DNA of 64,000 nucleotides from NCBI GenBank assembly GCA_963811685.1, contig CAWESK010000024.1, forward strand, positions 124,001 through 188,000, read 5' to 3'. This document shows, one piece after another, positions 9,060 to 19,443 of the stretch. The position numbers and the translations under genes are program-made. Position 1 is the stretch's first letter; the number at the start of each line of letters is the position of its first letter. Under the pieces are notes generated by a model. It was given only the letters and a program-made list of their open reading frames with translations, searched no databases and was not told the origin of the DNA. Source of the DNA: CAIWHR01 sp963811685 (GTDB lineage Bacteria; Pseudomonadota; Gammaproteobacteria; Burkholderiales; Casimicrobiaceae).

Positions 9060-9734
9060 ATGAGTGTTGCAGCCAACCCGCGCATTGTCGGAGTGCTGAT
9101 ACTCGCCCAGATGGCGGGTGGCGTGCTGGTGAACTTCGTGCTGGCGGCGCCGCTCTTCGGTTCGCGGGATTCCTCGTGAACGCGGCGCCGCACGGTGCAA
9201 ATCGCGGTTTCCGTCTTGCTCGGACTTGCCACCGGCGCGCTCTCGCTCGCGATCGCGATCACGGTCTTCCGGATTTCGCCGCACGCCTGCATGGCGCTGT
9301 TCGTCGCGCTCGCGGGCGAGTCTTGCCGCGATGGTCGTCGAGCAAATCAGCGTGATGTCGATGCTGTCGCTGAGCGAGGCGTACAACAGTGCGAACGTCG
9401 CCGAGCGGGAAACGTACCAAGGACTGCGGATCGTCGTGGCTTCGCGCGTAACGGGGCGCACTACCTCGGTCTCATCGTTGCCGGCAGCACGATCTTGTGC
9501 TCTACAGCGCCTTGTACCGGCTCGCCTGGTTCCGCGTGCTTGGCCGCGTTCGGCATGACAGCGGCCCTGCTCCAGATCGTCGCCGTCGCGATGCCGCTCT
9601 TCGGCTACGGCGTGATATTTCTGCTCCTCGCGCCGCTGGGCGTGAGTCAGTTGATCCTGGCGGTCTGGCTCATCGTGAAAGGGTTCCGTGACCCCGCGCA
9701 ACAGCCCCCTCGTGCTCCGGGCGCTGCAGGCTGA
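9060..9734 (+). CDS. DUF4386 family membrane protein (several frameshifts)
   Basis: Read across frames, the segments form one multi-helix membrane protein: MSVAANPRIVGVLILAQMAG, GFLVNAAPH, QIAVSVLLGLATGALSLAIAI, VSMLSLSEAYNSANVAERE, YLGLIVAGSTIL, LYSALYRLAWF and FGYGVIFLLLAPLGVSQLILAVWLIVKGF. These match the order of DUF4386. Frame changes occur near 9165, 9315, 9450, 9500 and 9545; each fits one or two extra bases. About six transmembrane helices, so inner membrane; function unknown. The 3' end overlaps the macrodomain gene by 47 bases. Confidence 0.6.
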
Positions 9735-10221
9735 CATCACCACGCTTGCGGTCGGCGCGATTGTCAACGCCGCCAACTCGTCCCTCCTCGGAGGCGGCGG
9801 CGTCGACGGCGCCATTCATCGCGCCGCCGGTCCGGAGTTGCGGGAGGAATGCCGGCTTCTCGGCGGTTGCGCCACCGGCGATGCGAAGCTCACGAAGGGC
9901 TACCGTCTGCCGGCAACGTACGTCATTCACACGGTCGGTCCCGTCTGGCGCGGCGGCGCGGAAGGGGAGGAGAAGCTGCTGGCGTCCTGCTATCGGCGAT
10001 CCCTCGCGGTTGCCTCGGAACACGGCATCGATTCGCTGGCGTTCCCGAGCATCAGCACGGGCATCTACGGTTATCCGGTCGACCAGGCGGCCACCATCGC
10101 CGTTCGTGCGGTTCGTTCTTCCGTGGCGGAGCTTGCGTCGATACGCGAAGTCCTGTTTTGCTGCTTCTCGCCGAGTGATTTGCGCATTTACGAGCGCGTT
10201 CTGAACGAAACCGCAGCCTAG
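9688..10221 (+). CDS. Macrodomain protein, O-acetyl-ADP-ribose deacetylase (YmdB-like)
   Basis: A 177-residue single macrodomain. Signature motifs are ADITTLAVGAIVNAANSSLLGGGGVDGAIHRAAG (ADP-ribose binding, with the catalytic Asn/Asp region), GDAKLTKGYRLPATYVIHTVGP and AFPSISTGIYGYP. Expected to remove the acetyl group from O-acetyl-ADP-ribose and possibly ADP-ribose from proteins; cytoplasmic. The GTG at 9688 lies inside the preceding gene, giving a 47-base overlap. Its frame is intact although its upstream neighbour is badly split. Confidence 0.9.
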   Translation: MTPRNSPLVLRALQADITTLAVGAIVNAANSSLLGGGGVDGAIHRAAGPELREECRLLGGCATGDAKLTKGYRLPATYVIHTVGPVWRGGAEGEEKLLASCYRRSLAVASEHGIDSLAFPSISTGIYGYPVDQAATIAVRAVRSSVAELASIREVLFCCFSPSDLRIYERVLNETAA

Positions 10222-10239
10222 CCGACAAGGAGGTACGTC

Positions 10240-10425
10240 ATGAAGCCGTTCACCACGATCGCGGTCGCCATCTTCACGCTGATGGCGATTGTCCATCTGC
10301 TTCGGCTCGCTTTCGGCTGGGAGGTCGTCGTGACCGGCTATGTGATTCCGGTCTGGTGGAGTGCCATCGGGATCGTCGTCGCCGGTGGCCTCGCGCTGAT
10401 GGTGTGGCGCGAAGCGCACGCCTGA
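10240..10425 (+). CDS. Small two-helix membrane protein
   Basis: A 61-residue protein with a near-perfect ribosome-binding site (aaggaggt, seven bases before the ATG). Two hydrophobic helices are visible: FTTIAVAIFTLMAIVHLLRLAF, and VVVTGYVIPVWWSAIGIVVAGGLALMVW, ending in a short charged tail. It matches small YqjE/YvlD-like hypothetical proteins only in general character; no family is claimed. It lies 18 bases after the macrodomain gene, so it is probably co-transcribed. Confidence 0.7.
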   Translation: MKPFTTIAVAIFTLMAIVHLLRLAFGWEVVVTGYVIPVWWSAIGIVVAGGLALMVWREAHA

Positions 10426-10440
10426 ACCGCCGCCCCGCGC

Positions 10441-11277
10441 CTATTTCGGCCGCGCGCCGGTCAGCAGCCGATACCGCGCCATGTGCCGGATGGCATCCTT
10501 CGGCCGCGCGAGCCTTTCGCAGAGCAGCGCGAGGTTGTAATGGCAATCGGCGAGCGACGGATCGGCGCGCAGCGCCGCCTCGTAGGCCGCCACCGCATCG
10601 GCACCGCGCTCCATGTCATCGAGCAGCACGCCGAGGTTGTACAGGAGGACGGGGTCGTTGCCGCACGCCTTGATCGCCGCGCGATAGACGCGCTCGGCAT
10701 TCGTGAAATGCCGGGTGTCGTGCAGAAGGCGGCCGCAGTTGACGTAGGCATCGACGAACGAGGCGTCGACGTCGATCGCGCGCACGTACGCTTGCAACGC
10801 GGCGCGAACATCGCGTGCTTCCAGCTCGACACCGCGCTCGAACCACGTCTGCGCGTCGGCCGCGTCGTCCACATCGCGCTCGATGACGCTGAGCGAGCCA
10901 TCCGCGGGATTGCCGTCGAACTCGAGCAGGTATTGACCGGATTCCGCCTGCCACCGGCTCGCGCCCTCGCGCACGACGACGCGATCCGCCACGGCGTCGA
11001 TGCGCAAGCCGGACAGCGGCATCGTTTCGGGCAGGTGACGCCGCAGCTCGCGCAACGAGCGCGTGATCCGCCGCGCGGGCACCTTCGCGTCGGCCAGCGC
11101 CTGCGCGGTGCGCAGCACGATGAGATCCTGGAAGGAGAATTGCCACGCGCCGCGCGGTCCCCGCGCTGGCACGACGAAGCCGGCGGCGATCAGCGCGCGG
11201 ATCGTGCCGCGCGACAGGCGCAGCAGCCGCTCGACGTCGCTGACGCCGTACGGGGCGACGACCCCGGCGTCTTTTCC
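10441..11277 (-). CDS. MerR-type DNA-binding domain fused to TPR repeats
   Basis: The N-terminus resembles a MerR winged helix (APYGVSDVERLLRLSRGTIRALIAAGFV, then FSFQDLIVLRTAQALADAKVPARRITRSL). After a linker come three to four TPR units in the last 130 residues, for example AYVNCGRLLHDTRHFTNAER and VLLYNLGVLLDDMERGADA. It is a likely transcription factor regulated by protein contact. The reading frame continues into the 3' end of ku without an ATG or GTG at a sensible place; conserved sequence begins about four codons inside this span. The start is therefore unresolved, possibly because of a base error or a non-standard start coupled to ku. Confidence 0.65.
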   Translation of the reverse strand, partial: GKDAGVVAPYGVSDVERLLRLSRGTIRALIAAGFVVPARGPRGAWQFSFQDLIVLRTAQALADAKVPARRITRSLRELRRHLPETMPLSGLRIDAVADRVVVREGASRWQAESGQYLLEFDGNPADGSLSVIERDVDDAADAQTWFERGVELEARDVRAALQAYVRAIDVDASFVDAYVNCGRLLHDTRHFTNAERVYRAAIKACGNDPVLLYNLGVLLDDMERGADAVAAYEAALRADPSLADCHYNLALLCERLARPKDAIRHMARYRLLTGARPK

Positions 11278-11278
11278 G

Positions 11279-12172
11279 CTAGCCTTTATTCTTGCCGACC
11301 TTGCGCGCTGCGGGAGCCGCGGGCTCGGCCGGCGGTGCCCGCTTCGGCGGCTTGCGCGCGGCTGCCACGGGCTCGGGTGCCTTCGAACGTGCCGGGGCCT
11401 TCCTCTCGAGGCTTGCGCGCAGCGCATCCATGAGATCGATGACCTGGGCGCCACCGCTTTCGGGCGCCTCGGTCAGCGTGATCTCCTGACCTTCGACCTT
11501 TCTCTGCACGGCGGCCTCGATGCGCGCCGCCACGTCGTCCGTGTATTGCGATGGATCGAAAGTGGGCGACGTCTGCTGCTCGATCAGCTGCTGGGCGAGC
11601 TTCAGCTCCGCGGGCTTGACGTCGGTCTTGGGGATCTCGAGCTCCTTCATCGCCCGCACTTCTCCCGCGTACAGGAGCTGCTGCATCACGAGTCCATCCT
11701 CGACCGGGCGAATCATCACGATGTACTGCTTGCCGCGCGCGGCCCAGCGCCCCAGCGCGCAACGGTTCGATTCGCGCAGCGCGGCGGCGAGCAGCGCATA
11801 GGGCTTCGCGCCGCCCTTGTCGGGCGCGAGGTAGTACGCCTTGTCGAAGTACACGGGATCGACCGCCTCGAGCGGGACGAATTCGGTGATCTCGGCCATG
11901 TGGGTACCGGCCTCCTCCATCGCCTTCAATTCCTCGGGCGTGAAGATCACATATTGATCCTTCGCGAATTCGTATCCCTTGACGATGTCCTCGCGCGGGA
12001 CCGGCACTTCTTCCTTCAGGCAGAAGTACTGCTGCCGGAGGCGCGAGCCGCAGTCCTTGTGCAGCATGTTGAACGAGATCGTGCGGCTCGCCTCGGTGGC
12101 CGAATAAAGCTTCACCGGGATCGAGACCAGCCCGAACGAGACGTTCAAACTTGCGATGGATCGTGCAGCCAT
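11279..12172 (-). CDS. ku: Non-homologous end-joining protein Ku
   Basis: A 297-residue bacterial Ku homodimer subunit that loads on double-strand DNA ends and recruits LigD. Hallmarks are SIASLNVSFGLVSIPVKLYSATE at the N-terminus, FNMLHKDCGSRLRQQYFC, GYEFAKDQYVIFTPEEL, the core beta-barrel (about residues 1-230) and a Lys/Ala/Pro-rich C-terminal tail ending KVGKNKG. The start at 12172 has ggagg eight bases upstream; the frame is open further but not conserved. Transcribed away from the SPFH gene, with ligD 3 kb away. Unlike most genes around it, its frame is unbroken. Confidence 0.95.
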   Translation of the reverse strand: MAARSIASLNVSFGLVSIPVKLYSATEASRTISFNMLHKDCGSRLRQQYFCLKEEVPVPREDIVKGYEFAKDQYVIFTPEELKAMEEAGTHMAEITEFVPLEAVDPVYFDKAYYLAPDKGGAKPYALLAAALRESNRCALGRWAARGKQYIVMIRPVEDGLVMQQLLYAGEVRAMKELEIPKTDVKPAELKLAQQLIEQQTSPTFDPSQYTDDVAARIEAAVQRKVEGQEITLTEAPESGGAQVIDLMDALRASLERKAPARSKAPEPVAAARKPPKRAPPAEPAAPAARKVGKNKG

Positions 12173-12516
12173 GCTGAGCCTCCGCATCAAGCCTGACGAG
12201 CAAAGTATTGTAATACATGAATATTTTGCCTGGGGGCATTTTCCGTCGAATCGGGCACCGGCGGTGCGGATCCTGTTGCGGCAACGAGACAGACGGCGCC
12301 TGAAGGCTTCGACCGGAGCCCTTGCCCGGCGTTCGGCGCGGCCGACACCGCTCGGATTCTGCAACGCCGTCGCCACAATTGACCGGCACTTTGCCCGGAC
12401 TGCGGCATCGTGACGCCACGCCCGCGCGATGCAATGGCACCGTCGCGCAGAAGTTCAGCATGCGGCGGAATGCGCGGTGGTCGCGACCGGAAGCGGATCG
12501 GGTAAAGGAGATCGTC
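12173..12516. other. Divergent intergenic region between ku and the SPFH gene
   Basis: A 344-bp gap with no convincing gene. Its only AT-rich patch is 12195-12232, close to ku. It contains an inverted repeat, gtatt-gt-aatac (12205-12216), with TACAAT on the ku strand that could serve as a -10. No clear -35 was found. It may hold an operator for ku, perhaps for the MerR/TPR protein encoded after ku (inference). Confidence 0.35.
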
Positions 12517-13750
12517 ATGTGGAATCGGATCAAGGCCATGTTGCAATCGATTCGCGCGCGGCTCGCGCGGCCCGCGTCAGCCGCGAGCGTCGCGGCGGGC
12601 GCCGTCGCCGGGCATGCGCTTTCGCGGCTCGCCGGCGCGAGGCGCCTCCTCGTCGTGCTGGCGATCCTTGGCGCTGCCGGTTATGCGCTCTACAGCCATC
12701 CGCCGTTGCAGACCGTCGGGCGCGGGGAAATCGGTGTGCGCACGAATCACCTCACGGGCGACGTGAGCGAATGGAGCGATGGGAGCGTGCTCGTCATTCC
12801 CGGCCTGCACGATATTCGCGTGTTCTCGCGGCGCGACCAGACCTACCAGCCCGAGCAGATCAGGCGCGCGGACGGTCCTGCGCCGCTGCAGTCCATCGAG
12901 GGACTTTCTCTCGGTGTCGACCTCGCGGTGCGCTACGCGCTCGACGCCGGCCAAGGTGGCCGCACTGTCGAAGAGCCTGCCCGACGACATCGGCGGGGAG
13001 ATCGTCGAGCCCACGGTCCAGGGCGTGATCTACAAGACCTTCGCCCGCTACACGGTGCGCGAGATCTTCTCGACCAAGCGCGCGGAGATCCAGCAGGCGA
13101 TCGAGAGCGAGCTCAAGCAGAAGCTCGCCGCCGACGGCATCGTGCTGCGCTCGGTGCAGGTGGGGAAAGTGGACCTGCCCGCCGATTACCGGCGCGGGAT
13201 GAACGGGTTGCTCGCCGAGGAGCTCGCGACCGAGAAGATGCGCTACACGCTGGAGCTCAAGGACAAGCGGGTGAAGGAAGTGGAGCTCGACGGCGAGGCC
13301 GAGAAGGTGCGCCGCGAAAAGGCCGCCGAGGCCGCCGGACGCGAGCAGATCATCGCCGCCAAGGCGCAGGAGGAGGCGATGAAGCATGTGCTGCCCTTCA
13401 AGCAACGGCAGATCGAGCAGCGGAAGCTGGAGGCGGAGGCCGACAAGCAGTCGCGCATCCGGGTCGCCGAAGGCAGCGCGCAGGCGCGGCGCGTCGAGGC
13501 TGGCGGCGAACGCGATGCCCGACAGAAGCTCGCCGACGCCGAGGCCTACCGCATCGAGCGGGTAGGCAAGATGAATGCCGAGCAAATGGCGCGCGAAGGC
13601 GCGCTTGTCACGCAGCATCCGCTGCTGATCCAGAAGACGCTCGCCGACAAGCTCTCGGACAAGATCCAGGTGATCATCGCGCCGCTGCCCGCGGAGGGCG
13701 GATTCATCGGCGGCACGCTGCTCGGCGACGCCGGCAAGAAAGCGAAATGA
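12517..13750 (+). CDS. SPFH/Band-7 domain membrane protein (one frameshift)
   Basis: Stomatin/prohibitin-like protein of about 410 residues. An N-terminal cytosolic stretch, one transmembrane helix (RRLLVVLAILGAAGYALY, about residues 43-60) and an SPFH domain (VGRGEIGVRTN, then VIPGLHDIRVFSRRDQTYQ) lead into a long charged coiled coil (ELKDKRVKEVELDGEAEKVRR onward) and a C-terminal segment ending GGFIGGTLLGDAGKKAK. A frame change near 12945 (gccggcc) is fixed by removing one base. The ATG at 12517 follows aaaggag. SPFH proteins form membrane scaffold rings. The stop overlaps the next start (ATGA), so the pair is translationally coupled. Confidence 0.8.
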
Positions 13751-15247
13751 CGACTGCGCGAAGCATCGTCGCCCATCTGGTCTTGCGACTCGCGTGGTTC
13801 GCCGCCGCGGCGGCGCCGGTGACCGTCGTGGCGGCGGGCAATGCGATTGTCCTGCAGGACCAGACGGCGCTGCGCGCGGCGCCGCACGAGTCCGCGCAGC
13901 AGCAGGCTCTGCTGTGGCAGGGCGAGCTCGTCGAAGTACGCGGCGAGCGGATGGACTACCTGCAGATCTACGACTACCGACGCGAGCGGGGCGGATTCGT
14001 CCGCGCAGGCCAGGTGCGGCGCACCTCGCTCGCCGCCGAGGAAGCGCCCGAGCTCCTCGCGGTCGTGCGCTTCCTGCGCGCCACGCCGGGTGCCGAAGCG
14101 TTGGGCATCGGTCTCGTGGCAGCCTACCTCCAGGCGGCACCGGCGGAAGTGCTGAACCAGCGAGGAAGGCGTGGACGCGCTGGACGCGCTCGGCACCTTC
14201 GCCGAGCGGCTGGCCCGGCGCGCGTCCTCCGGCGCCGTTCGCACCAAGGCGGCCGACACGGCGCTTTCGGCGCAGCTCGAGGTGGCCGCGCACTACGGGA
14301 TCACGTTCACGAGCATCGAGCGCGCCGGGCGTATGCAGGTCTGCTACGACGGCGACGCGTTTCGCCGCGTGCTCGGCGATGCGCTCGGAGCCGGAGCAGC
14401 GTGCGCGCGCCGCGCTGGCCCTCACGCGGCGGGAATGCATGGACCCGGACTTGCGACCCACTGGACGCTACGCGCAGGACGAGTGGCGCGCCGAGCGTGC
14501 TCGACAAGGTTGATGTCGCTCGCCTGCCCGGCTATCTCGGCAACCGCGTGCTGATGCGGCGCGCCGCCGTGTGGAGCAGCCTCGCGTACCAGCGCGCGCG
14601 CAAGGACGAGCCTGCAGAATCGGCGGCCGGGCGCGCGATCGAGGCGCTGGCCGCGGTGAACAAGTCCGAGCTGACCGGCGACGACATGCGGACCTACGCC
14701 GATGCCGCAATGCGCGTCAACGCGTCGCGCTGGGCCGCCGCGCCGGCTTTGGCTATTTCCGCCCGCAGCACGACTCTCGTCACCGCGCCCGGAGCGCCCG
14801 GAGAGACCTGTCTCCTGCTCGTGGACGCGAAGCACGACGCGAAAAACCCGCTCGCGAAACGCTGCACCTACGCGATCGTGTGGGCGAACTCCATCACGCA
14901 GAACCGGGAAGGGACCGCGCTCGCGGTCGCCGTGCAGCCGACGGACACCTGGCGCGAGATGTGGGTGTTCCACAAGACGCCCGACGGCTGGCGCGTCGGC
15001 GTGCTGCCGCCGGCTTCGACGACGCCGGACGTGGGCTATGCGGAGTTCGCGGGCTGGATACCGGGCGGCAAGCAACTGCTGGTCGCGCGCGAAGCGAGCG
15101 CCGACGGCAAGTCGTTGCGCGCCTTCGAACTGCTTGCGAATCGACACGCTCGCGGCCGAGCGCCGGGCATCCGACCCCAGCGCGCTCGGCGCGTTCAAGC
15201 GCTGGCAGGATCCGGCCTGGAAGCGGCAGACGCTGAGCCTGCGCTGA
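13747..15247 (+). CDS. Secreted SH3-like domain protein (several frameshifts)
   Basis: About 495 residues once the frames are joined. A signal peptide (LVLRLAWFAAAAAPVTVVAAG) leads to a bacterial SH3-like domain (VLQDQTALRAAPHESAQQQ..LLWQGELVEVRGERMDYLQIYDY, about residues 33-95). A helical middle follows (ARLPGYLGNRVLMRRAAVW, with Arg/Ala-rich repeats), then a beta-rich C-terminal half (CTYAIVWANSITQNREGTALAV and MWVFHKTPDGWRVGVLPP). Frame changes near 14165, 14395, 14500 and 15135 all phase as one extra base. The ATGA overlap with the SPFH gene suggests the two proteins work on opposite sides of the inner membrane. The stop directly abuts that of ligD. No known family for the C-terminal half. 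Confidence 0.6.
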
Positions 15248-17947
15248 TCACGGCTTGGTCCGCGCCAGCGCCTTTTCGAGGCTTTGCTTGTGCTCCAGCG
15301 CGTCGTGCCAGCGGTCGCCCGTCTGCGCGAGACGCGCCGGCGCGTTCGCGATCGTGAAGTCGAGCGGATGCGCGCCGGCCAGTTCCTCCCACGTAAGCGG
15401 CATCGACACCGGCGCGCCGAGCTCGCCGCGCGGGGAATAGGCGACGTTCAACGTCTTCCCGCGCACGTTCATGTTGTAGTCCATGAAGATCTTTCCCGTC
15501 CGCTTCGGAATGCTCCACTCCAGCGTGATGTCCTTCGGATGCAGCCGCATCAGATGCCGGCCGACGAGCTCCGACACGTGGCGGGCGGCATCGAAATCGA
15601 GCGTGCGGCGGATCGGGACGAAGACGTGCAGTCCCGTCTTGCCGGACGTCTTGACGATCGGCTCGAGCGACATGCCACGCAGGAGCTCGCGGAGCCAGAA
15701 CGCGACTTCCTTGCCTTTTTCGAAGGCGGTCGTGTTGAGCTCGGGTTCGGCGCCCTTCGCCTCGTGGCCCGAATAAATGTACGGATCGAGGTCGAACAGC
15801 ACATAGTCCGGGTAGTTCAAGACAGAAGCTTCCAGCGCCTCGAGCGAGCCCGCATAGTCGGTGCTCTTCGACGCCGCGTCGGGGCCGGGCTTCGCGCGCG
15901 AGTGCCAGACGTGGAACTCGAGCGTTCCGGATTGCGCGAGCCATAAGAGCGTCGGCAGGTTGTTGCACAGCAGGTAATCGTGCTGCTCGTCCTTGTGCGC
16001 CGAGAACACGGTGATCGACTCGACGAACGCCGGCCGCTCCTGCTCCCAGTGCTTCTGGAAAGAAACGCTGGCCGCGAATGCCATCGGGCATCCGGATCAT
16101 CGTCAGCGGGCGGTCGGCGAGATGCGGCAGCATGTACGGCGAGACCTCGGCGAGATAGACGAGGAGGTCGCGCTTGGTGAACGCGGGCAGCTTGCGCGCC
16201 GGGTCGGCCGGCCAGTAGACGCGATCGAGATTGGTGAGCCGGATGCGCTGCGCGCCGACGGCAAGCGTGAATGCGGTTTTCGGGCTGGCGAGCTGCGCCA
16301 CGATGTCGGCGATGGGGCCTTCGGCTTGCGCCGCGGGTTCCGCACGAGCCGCCCCGGCACGCCGCACCGTCTTCGGATCGATGTCGTCGCGCAGCCGCAG
16401 GAATACCGGCGCGCGCAGGTGATCGTCGTCCGTCCAGCTCTGATAGCTCACCTCGGCCACTGTCGTGGGATCGACCCACGTGGTCGGCGCATTGAGCTCC
16501 GGCGTATCCGCAAAGGGACAGGTGGCGCGCTGCAGGGGCGCGAGCTTGCGCGTCACTTGTGCGAGCGTGCGCTCATCGAACCCCGAGCCCACGTGCGACG
16601 CATAGCGCAGCGACTTCTTGTCCCAGTAACCGACCAGCAGCGCGCCGAGCGGAGCGCGCGCGCCCTTGCCTTTCGTGTAGCCGCCGACGACGAAATCGGC
16701 GGTCGCGGTCGGCTTGACCTTGAGCCACGACGTCGAGCGACGGCCGGCCTCGTAACGGCTTTCCTTGCGCTTGCCGACCACGCCCTCGAAGCCGCTCGCG
16801 AGCGCCGCGGCGCCGAGCGCGATCCCGTCATCGGCAACGTGCACGAGCTGGACGTGCGCGGATGGCAGCAGGCATTGGGCGAGATAGCGACGCCGATCGC
16901 CATAGCTCGCATTGCGCAAATCGATACCGGCGAAGTACAGCAGATCGAAGCAGTAGAAGACGACCGGCGTCGTCGAATCGGCGGCCGCGATCTCGCGTTC
17001 CGTCTTGAGTTGCGCTCGTTCCTGCAGCGCGCCGAACGACGGCTTGCCGTCGGCGTCGAACGCGACGAGCTCGCCGTCGAGGATCATGCCGTTCACCGCC
17101 TGCTGTCGCAGCTCCGCCGCCAGCTGCGGAAACTTGGCCGCGAGCTCGAGGCCCGCGCCGCGAGCGCAGCTTGACGCCGCCGTCGTCGATGAAGGCGAGC
17201 ACGCGATAGCCGTCGAGCTTGGGTTCCCACATCCAGTCCGCGCGATGGAACGGGGCCTCGCCGGATTTCGGCGAGCATCGGTGCAAGCTTGGCCGGCATC
17301 GGCTCGACTTTGCCCGCGGGCGCGAGCCGCGCGGCAGGCATCCGCGTCACCGGGAGAAACTTGAGCTCGCCGACGCGCATCCCCGACAGCACCGAGCGGT
17401 CGTCCGCCGTGACGTCCGTTTCGACCGCGAACCGGTCCTTGTGCTTGATCAGCAGCCACTGATTCGTTTCCTTCGTGCGCACCAGCGCGAACGAGCCCTT
17501 GACCTTCTCGCCGCGCAGCAGGACGCTCAGCTTGCCTTTCGCCAAGCCGTCGCGAACCTCGCGCTCGGCGCGCTCACGATCGTGAAACCAGGTCGCGCCT
17601 CCTTCGTCGGGCGAGTAGACGCCGCAGTCCCAGACGATCACTTCGCCGGCGCCATATTGCCCGGCGGGAATCACGCCTTCGAACGAGGCATAGTCGTACG
17701 GATGATCTTCGACATGCACGGCGAGGCGCTTTTCGTTACGATCGAGCGACGGACCCTTGGGCACGGCCCAGGACAGCAGGACACCGTCGCATTCGAGCCG
17801 GAAGTCGTAGTGCAGCCGGGTGGCGGAATGCTGCTGGATCACGAACAGCAGCGGCCCGCCCCCCGCGGCGGGCAGCGCCGGCGGCGGCTCGGGCGTGGCC
17901 GCGAAGGTGCGCTTGGCCGCGTATTCGCCGAGAACTTTTTTCGCCAT
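15248..17947 (-). CDS. ligD: ATP-dependent DNA ligase LigD (three frameshifts)
   Basis: Multifunctional end-joining enzyme of about 900 residues in the Pseudomonas-type order. The 3'-phosphoesterase domain comes first (about 1-190: SATRLHYDFRLECDGVLLSW; HVEDHPYDYASFEG). Next is the ATP ligase (active-site Lys in EPKLDGYR; ILDGELVAFD; GFEGVVGKRK). The primase/polymerase is last (LTNLDRVYWP; FDLDP carrying the metal Asp residues; IVKTSGKTGLHVFVPI). Frame changes near 17250, 17165 and 16080 each equal one extra base; no catalytic motif is lost. The ATG at 17947 is 30 bases from the divergent DUF72 gene. It works with Ku, encoded 3 kb to the left. Confidence 0.9.
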
Positions 17948-17977
17948 GCGGGATTCTACTGACAGAAGGCCAACGAG

Positions 17978-18697
17978 ATGACAACTTCGCGACTGCTGGC
18001 AGGGGCGAGCGGCTACTCGTTCAAGGAGTGGAAAGGAACCTTCTACCCCAAGGACATCAAGCCGGAGGACATGCTGCCCTGGTATTCCGAGCGCCTGCCG
18101 ACGGTCGAGATCAACAACACGTTCTACCGGATGCCGAAGACCTCTGTGCTGGAGCACTGGGCGGCCGTCGCGCCCGATGGCTTCCGGTTCTCGATCAAGG
18201 CGTCGCAGCGGATCACCCACATGTCGCGGCTCAAGGTGGAGTCGGCCACCGAGCCGCTCGGGTACCTGTACCGCAATCTGACGGCGCTCGGAGCGAAGCG
18301 CGGGCCGGTGCTGTTCCAGCTGCCGCCCAACCTCAAAAAGGACCTGCCGCGCCTCGCGGCATTCCTCGGCCTGCTGCCCGCGGATCACCGCGCCGCGTTC
18401 GAATTTCGCAACGACACGTGGTTCGCCGATGACGTCTACGACGCGCTAAAAGGCGCCGGCGCTGCGCTGTGCGTGTCCGAGCGCGAGGACAACGCGCCGC
18501 CGCCTCTGATCGAGACGGCGCCCTGGGGTTACGTCCGGCTCCGCCTCGAGAGCTACTCGGACGACGATCTCGCGCAGTGGGCGCGCAGGCTCGAGGCCAC
18601 GTCATGGCGCCAGGTCTTCGCCTACTTCATGCACGAGCCGACGGCCCCGGCCTATGCGCGAAAATTGATGGACCTGGGCACGCAGGCGAAGAAATGA
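17978..18697 (+). CDS. DUF72 (YecE-like) protein
   Basis: A 239-residue TIM-barrel-like protein with family hallmarks: GASGYSFKEWKGTFYP at the start, LPTVEINNTFYRMP, FRFSIKASQRITHMSRL, FQLPPNLKKDLPRLAAFL, AFEFRNDTWF and YFMHEPTAPAYA at the end. Length is normal. The biochemical role is not settled. It shares a 30-bp divergent gap with ligD, and a DUF72 gene beside end-joining genes is a recurring but unexplained association (from memory, not checked). The following hydrolase overlaps its stop (ATGA). Confidence 0.88.
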   Translation: MTTSRLLAGASGYSFKEWKGTFYPKDIKPEDMLPWYSERLPTVEINNTFYRMPKTSVLEHWAAVAPDGFRFSIKASQRITHMSRLKVESATEPLGYLYRNLTALGAKRGPVLFQLPPNLKKDLPRLAAFLGLLPADHRAAFEFRNDTWFADDVYDALKGAGAALCVSEREDNAPPPLIETAPWGYVRLRLESYSDDDLAQWARRLEATSWRQVFAYFMHEPTAPAYARKLMDLGTQAKK

Positions 18698-19390
18698 GCG
18701 CGACGCCACGACCGGTCACGATCGCTATCAGCGACGACGAGCGCATTTCCGCGCTGCTGCAGACGCCGCCGGATGCGCGCGCCTGCTACGTGATGGCGCA
18801 TGGCGCCGGCGCGGGGATGGCGCATCCGTTCATGGCGAGCTTCGCGAATCATCTGGCGGAATGCGGAGTCGCAACGCTTCGCTATCAGTTTCCGTACATG
18901 GAGCGCGGCTCGAGGCGTCCCGATCGCGCCCGCGGTGGCACACGCGACCGTACGCGCTGCGATCGCGGCGGCCACGCGTCTCGTCCCCGGGCTCGCGCTG
19001 TTTGCCGGCGGCAAGTCGTTTGGCGGCCGAATGACCTCGCAAGCGCAGGCCGCGGAGCCGCTGCCCGGAGTCGTCGGTCTCGTGTTCGTCGGATTCCCGC
19101 TGCATCCGCCCGGTCGACCCTCCAACGAGCGCGCGGCGCACCTCTTGCGCGTGCGAGTTCCCATGCTGTTCCTGCAGGGGACGCGTGACGAGTTTGCCGA
19201 CCTGCAACTCCTGAGCGCGGTGGTCGAGCGTCTCGGCGCGCGCGCTACGCTGGAGCTGTTCGACGATGCCGATCATTCGTTTCATGTTCCTGCGCGCACC
19301 GGGCGCAAGGATTCGCAGATCAGGCTCGAGATGGCCACCGCGGTCGCGGAATGGATGTCGGCCACAGTGGAAGCCGCGACGGGGACCTGA
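18694..19390 (+). CDS. Alpha/beta hydrolase, KANL3/TEX30-like (one frameshift)
   Basis: About 230 residues. Segment one (MSATPRPVTIAISDDERISALLQ, then AHGAGAGMAHPFMASFANHL) joins after a frame change near 18910 to the nucleophile elbow FAGGKSFGGRMTS (Ser), VPMLFLQGTRDEFAD (acid) and FDDADHSFHVPARTG (His). The triad is complete across frames, and one extra base explains the break. Small dienelactone-hydrolase-like enzymes of this group have no defined substrate. It is translationally coupled to the DUF72 gene through an ATGA overlap. Confidence 0.75.
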
Positions 19391-19443
19391 GACGGCGGCG
19401 GTCATTGCGCTATCATTTCGGCTTTGCCGCCGGAATCGACTTC

